From: Streptomyces spiramenti
Lineage (GTDB): Bacteria > Actinomycetota > Actinomycetes > Streptomycetales > Streptomycetaceae
Direction of reading: 5' to 3'
Assembly: GCF_012034385.1 (NCBI RefSeq)
Contig: NZ_JAAVJB010000010.1
Coordinates: 1-55,901, forward strand
Length of the DNA stretch: 55,901 bases
Translations under genes and position numbers: made by a program
The notes under the pieces: generated by a model
Databases searched by the model: none
Seen by the model: only the letters and a program-made list of their open reading frames with translations
What the model was told of the DNA's origin: nothing
Shown here: positions 53,080-55,901 of the stretch, piece by piece
How the letters are laid out: each line of letters starts with the position of its first letter
Numbering within the stretch: position 1 is the stretch's first letter

Positions 53080-53416
53080 GGATGCGCCCCCTGATCGTCT
53101 GTGGAACGTTGCTCGGCGCGTGTTTTTCGTCCCGGCCGGCCACGGCGTGGACCGCGTTGGTCCTCGGAGCCCTTTACCGGAAGCGATTCTACGGAGTTCG
53201 GCGCCCACCGGCCCGAGTTCGGACAGGTGGCCGGCCCGAAGCGGACCAGCCGGCCGCGGACCGCCCGGCAGCGGCACCGGGGCAGGGGAGGAACGGCGGG
53301 CGAGTGCGGCGTTCACGGCTGCCCGTTTGTCTCTACGGCCGGTCCGCCCGTCACGGCACGCTCGTGCGGAGCGCCGGTGGCCGTCCGGCGACCGACGTCA
53401 CCGAGGAGGGACGGAC
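53080..53416. promoter_or_regulatory. Divergent region between UvrD-like gene and MbtH gene
   Basis: There are 337 bases with no supported gene. This is the junction between the defence island and the biosynthetic cluster. The only standout is a T-rich patch near 53120. No att-like repeat or tRNA was recognised. Confidence 0.4.
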
Positions 53417-53677
53417 ATGTCCGAACACCCCGAGACCGTGTTCCGCGTGGTGCTCAACGACGAGGAGCAGTACTCGATCTGGCAGGCCGACCGGGACCTG
53501 CCCGCCGGTTGGTACGCGGAGGGCACGGAGGGCACGCGGCAGGAGTGCCTGGACCACATCGGGCGGGTGTGGACGGACCTGCGGCCCGCCAGCCTGCGCC
53601 GCCGGTCCGACAGCGGCGCCGTGGGCGCGGCGACCGGGGCGGTGGCGGAGCAGGGCCGAGAGAGCACCCCGGTCTGA
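53417..53677 (+). CDS. MbtH family NRPS accessory protein
   Basis: An 86-residue MbtH-like protein, the small chaperone that activates adenylation domains of nonribosomal peptide synthetases. The hallmark residues are present: NDEEQYSIW near 14-22, LPAGWYAEG near 28-36 and WTDLRP at 52-57. An extra 25-residue Ala/Gly/Glu tail follows the usual fold. The ATG at 53417 has GAGGAGGG at 6 bases. It heads the biosynthetic operon and is followed 32 bases later by the sbnA-like gene. Confidence 0.95.
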   Translation: MSEHPETVFRVVLNDEEQYSIWQADRDLPAGWYAEGTEGTRQECLDHIGRVWTDLRPASLRRRSDSGAVGAATGAVAEQGRESTPV

Positions 53678-53709
53678 GCAGCGTCGCCAACCCGAGGAGA
53701 AGCCCCGCG

Positions 53710-54801
53710 ATGACCATCATCTCCCAGACCATGCCCCGCCCCACCGCCGTGGGGGCCGTGGCCGCCGCCGACGAGAACGCCCCGGTCGCCGCCGGTTACG
53801 GCGACGACCGCACGGGGGTCCTCACCGCGGTCGGGTCGACACCGCTGGTGCGGCTCACCCGGCTGCTGCCCGGCGCCCGGTTCCGGATCTGGGCCAAGCT
53901 CGAGTCGTCCAACCCCGGCGGCAGCATCAAGGACCGCTCCGCGTACGTGATGCTGAGCCACGCGATCGCCACCGGCGCGGTCGTCCCCGGCAGCGGAACG
54001 GTGGTCGAGTCGAGTTCGGGCAACCTCGGGATCGGCATGGCCCAGGCGTGCCGCGCGCTCGGGCTGCGTTTCGTCTGCGTGGTCGACCCCCGCACCAACC
54101 CCCAGAACATCGCGATCATGCGGGCGCTCGGCGCCGCCGTGCACCTGGTGACCGCACGCGACTCCGCCACCGGCGAGTACCAGCCGGTGCGGATCGCACG
54201 GGTCCGGGAGCTGGTGGCCTCCCTGCCCGGCGCGTACTGGCCCAACCAGTACGCCAACCCCCGCAACGGCTGGGCCCACCGGGTCACCATGCGCGAGATC
54301 GAGGACGAACTCGGCCGCGCCCCCGACCACCTGCTGTGCACCATCAGCTCCTCCGGCACGCTGCGCGGCTGCGCCGACTGGATCCGCGAGCGGGGCCACG
54401 CGACGCGGGTCGTGACGGTCGACGCGGAGGGCAGCGCCATCTTCGGACCGCCGACCGGCCGACGGCTGCTCCCCGGTCACGGCGCCGCCGTCCGCCCGCC
54501 GTTGTTCCGCAGCGGGCTCGCCGACGAGGTGATGCACGTCAGCGACCTGGACAGCGTCGTCGGCTGCCGCCGCCTCGCGCTCTCGGAGGGGCTGCTGCTC
54601 GGCGGGTCCTCCGGCGCGCTGGCGACCGCGCTCGACCGGATGAGCGACCGGGTGCCGGACGGCTCGGACTGCGTTCTGGTGATGCCCGACCGCGGTGAGC
54701 GGTACCTGGACACGATCTACGACGACGCCTGGGTCAAGGCCCAGTTCGGAGAGGTGACGCACCTGTGGAAGGACGAGATGGCGGGGGCGGGTCGATGCTG
54801 A
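53710..54801 (+). CDS. sbnA: N-(2-amino-2-carboxyethyl)-L-glutamate synthase (SbnA-like)
   Basis: A 363-residue PLP enzyme of the cysteine synthase fold. The PLP lysine is K74 in SSNPGGSIKDRS, the phosphate-substrate loop is SSSGNLG (101-107), and the C-terminal LLLGGSSGALATAL binds the PLP phosphate. Together with the adjacent SbnB-type gene, it fits SbnA, which joins O-phospho-L-serine and L-glutamate in the first step to L-2,3-diaminopropionate. An ordinary cysteine synthase is less likely because of the neighbour. An N-terminal extension of about 35 residues precedes the fold. The ATG at 53710 follows GAGGAGAAG. Confidence 0.88.
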   Translation: MTIISQTMPRPTAVGAVAAADENAPVAAGYGDDRTGVLTAVGSTPLVRLTRLLPGARFRIWAKLESSNPGGSIKDRSAYVMLSHAIATGAVVPGSGTVVESSSGNLGIGMAQACRALGLRFVCVVDPRTNPQNIAIMRALGAAVHLVTARDSATGEYQPVRIARVRELVASLPGAYWPNQYANPRNGWAHRVTMREIEDELGRAPDHLLCTISSSGTLRGCADWIRERGHATRVVTVDAEGSAIFGPPTGRRLLPGHGAAVRPPLFRSGLADEVMHVSDLDSVVGCRRLALSEGLLLGGSSGALATALDRMSDRVPDGSDCVLVMPDRGERYLDTIYDDAWVKAQFGEVTHLWKDEMAGAGRC

Positions 54802-55820
54802 CGCTCGGCAACGCGGACGTGAGGCGGGTCCTCGACGGCCGGGAGAAGGAACTCCTGGGCGCCGTGCGCGACGCCTACCTGCACCACGAGGCGGGGCGCA
54901 GCGCGCTGCCGCACTCCGTCTTCCTGCGGTTCCCCGGCGACGACCGCAACCGGATCATCGCGCTCCCCGCCCACCTCGGGGGCGAGGAGCCGAAGGCCGG
55001 CATCAAGTGGATCTCCTCGTTCCCCGGCAACGTCGCGCGGGGCCGGGAACGGGCCTCGGCCGCCATCATCCTGAACTCGATGGAGACGGGCGTCCCCGAG
55101 GCGCTGGTCGAGGGATCGACCATCTCGGCCCGCCGCACCGCGGCGAGCGCGGCGCTGGCCGCCGGAGCCCTGCCGCCGGGGGGCGGCACGGAGACCGGGG
55201 TGACCCTCGTGGGGTGCGGCGTCATCAACTACGAGGTGCTGCGATTCCTGCTGGTGGTACGACCGGAGATCACCGAGATCACGGTCTTCGACCTGGACGC
55301 CGAACGTGCCGGGGGGTTCCGTGACCGCTGTGCGGCGGAGCTGGCCGGCGAGGGGCGGACGGTGCGGGTCGCCTCCGACGTGGAGGAGGCGCTGGGCGCG
55401 CACCGCCTGGTCTCGCTCGCCACGACGGCGACCGTCCCCCATCAGGACCTGGCCGCGTGCGCCCCGGGCACGCTGGTGCTCCACGTCTCGCTGCGGGACG
55501 TGACCGTTCCCGCGGTGCTGGCGGCGGTGAACATCGTGGACGACCCCGACCACGTCTGCCGCGCGGAGACCTCCGTGCACCTGGCGGAGCAGGCCACCGG
55601 CGGCAGGGGGTTCGTCTCCGCGACGCTCGGCGGACTGCTCTCGGCCGGTGCCCCGCTGCCGCGCGACCCGGAACGCGTCACGCTGTTCTCGCCGTTCGGT
55701 CTGGGCGTCCTCGACCTCGCCGTCGCCGACCTGGTGCTGCGTGCGGCGCGGGCGGAGGGCGTGGGCACGCGCGTCGAGGGCTTCCTCCCGCCGCCGTTCC
55801 CGTCCGCCGGAGGGGACTGA
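54795..55820 (+). CDS. sbnB: 2,3-diaminopropionate biosynthesis dehydrogenase (SbnB-like, ornithine cyclodeaminase family)
   Basis: A 341-residue NAD-dependent enzyme of the ornithine cyclodeaminase/mu-crystallin fold. The substrate-binding segment is AGIKWISSFP, and the Rossmann motif is VGCGVINYEVLRFL followed by VFDLDAERA. Next to sbnA it fits SbnB, which oxidatively releases L-2,3-diaminopropionate and 2-oxoglutarate from the SbnA product. The ATG at 54795 overlaps the sbnA stop by 7 bases; ten extra upstream codons are possible but lie within sbnA and are Gly-rich. The peptide synthetase that would use diaminopropionate should lie beyond the window. Confidence 0.88.
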   Translation: MLTLGNADVRRVLDGREKELLGAVRDAYLHHEAGRSALPHSVFLRFPGDDRNRIIALPAHLGGEEPKAGIKWISSFPGNVARGRERASAAIILNSMETGVPEALVEGSTISARRTAASAALAAGALPPGGGTETGVTLVGCGVINYEVLRFLLVVRPEITEITVFDLDAERAGGFRDRCAAELAGEGRTVRVASDVEEALGAHRLVSLATTATVPHQDLAACAPGTLVLHVSLRDVTVPAVLAAVNIVDDPDHVCRAETSVHLAEQATGGRGFVSATLGGLLSAGAPLPRDPERVTLFSPFGLGVLDLAVADLVLRAARAEGVGTRVEGFLPPPFPSAGGD

Positions 55821-55901
55821 CGGGGACGGACGGCCCGGGACCGTCCGTGACCGGCGTCGGCCGGCTCCGGGTCAGGCGGGCGCGGGGCCGGGCGGCTCGG
55901 C
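55821..55901. other. Sequence after sbnB to window end
   Basis: There are 81 bases after the sbnB stop, GC-rich, with no supported gene. The biosynthetic cluster most likely continues past the edge. Confidence 0.5.

Noticed and set aside
53080..53316. 79-residue extension of the UvrD-like helicase
   Set aside because: Low-complexity composition typical of GC-rich open frames; the RelE-like domain starts exactly at the ATG at 53079.
1..55901. CRISPR arrays, rRNA, tRNA, integrase or insertion sequences
   Set aside because: No regularly spaced repeats, no RNA gene signatures and no transposase or recombinase motifs were seen on either strand.

Overview
The window is very GC-rich, with GTG starts, ATGA/GTGA overlaps and strong third-position G/C bias, and carries actinomycete-specific families (DUF4193, DUF3093, DUF3710, DUF3159, DUF6243, DUF397/XRE pairs, MbtH). 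It is a Streptomyces-type chromosome. From memory of the S. coelicolor gene order, the left part (suhB-like, cutR-cutS, dut, DUF3710, OB-fold, DUF3159, two TrkA proteins, RNA methyltransferase) is conserved core sequence around dut. It is the same neighbourhood where the prodiginine (red) cluster sits in that species.

Layout. (1) 1-10.9 kb: core housekeeping genes. (2) 10.9-13.6 kb: two VapBC-type toxin-antitoxin modules and a small DUF6243 gene. (3) 13.9-34.8 kb: a complete BREX type 2 (Pgl) phage-defence system in two leftward transcription units, pglW-pglX and pglY-pglZ-brxD-brxHI. Between them lie an XRE/DUF397 regulator pair and the remains of a third toxin-antitoxin pair. (4) 35.2-43.5 kb: a four-gene Wadjet/Ept-type SMC system (JetABCD; DUF2397, DUF2398, SbcC/MukB-like ATPase, DUF2399 TOPRIM) read rightward and divergently from pglW. 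(5) 43.8-53.1 kb: three further nucleic-acid-processing genes. They are a protein with a Mrr-like D...QxK nuclease signature, a giant UPF1/DNA2-like SF1 helicase with a C-terminal Vsr-like nuclease domain, and a UvrD-like helicase with an N-terminal RelE-like domain. (6) 53.4 kb to the end: the start of a nonribosomal peptide cluster (MbtH-like protein plus SbnA/SbnB-type enzymes for L-2,3-diaminopropionate).

How it fits together. Segments 2-5 form a roughly 42-kb defence island between core chromosome and a specialised-metabolite cluster. BREX modifies host DNA through PglX and blocks phage; Wadjet cleaves circular plasmids. The most interesting hidden signal is regulatory. The three main defence transcription units (pglW, pglY and jetA) each carry upstream a TGTCGGTG-N8-TAnnnT element that matches the RecA-NDp promoter motif, the SOS-independent DNA-damage motif recognised through PafBC in actinobacteria. 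This suggests that two unrelated defence systems are wired to the same DNA-damage response. Other points worth a second look are a low-GC mosaic block in the specificity half of pglX, a 13-bp hairpin that hides the jetB ribosome-binding region, a duplicated 24-bp element upstream of the orphan antitoxin and the XRE gene, and the uncharacterised nuclease/helicase genes beside Wadjet.
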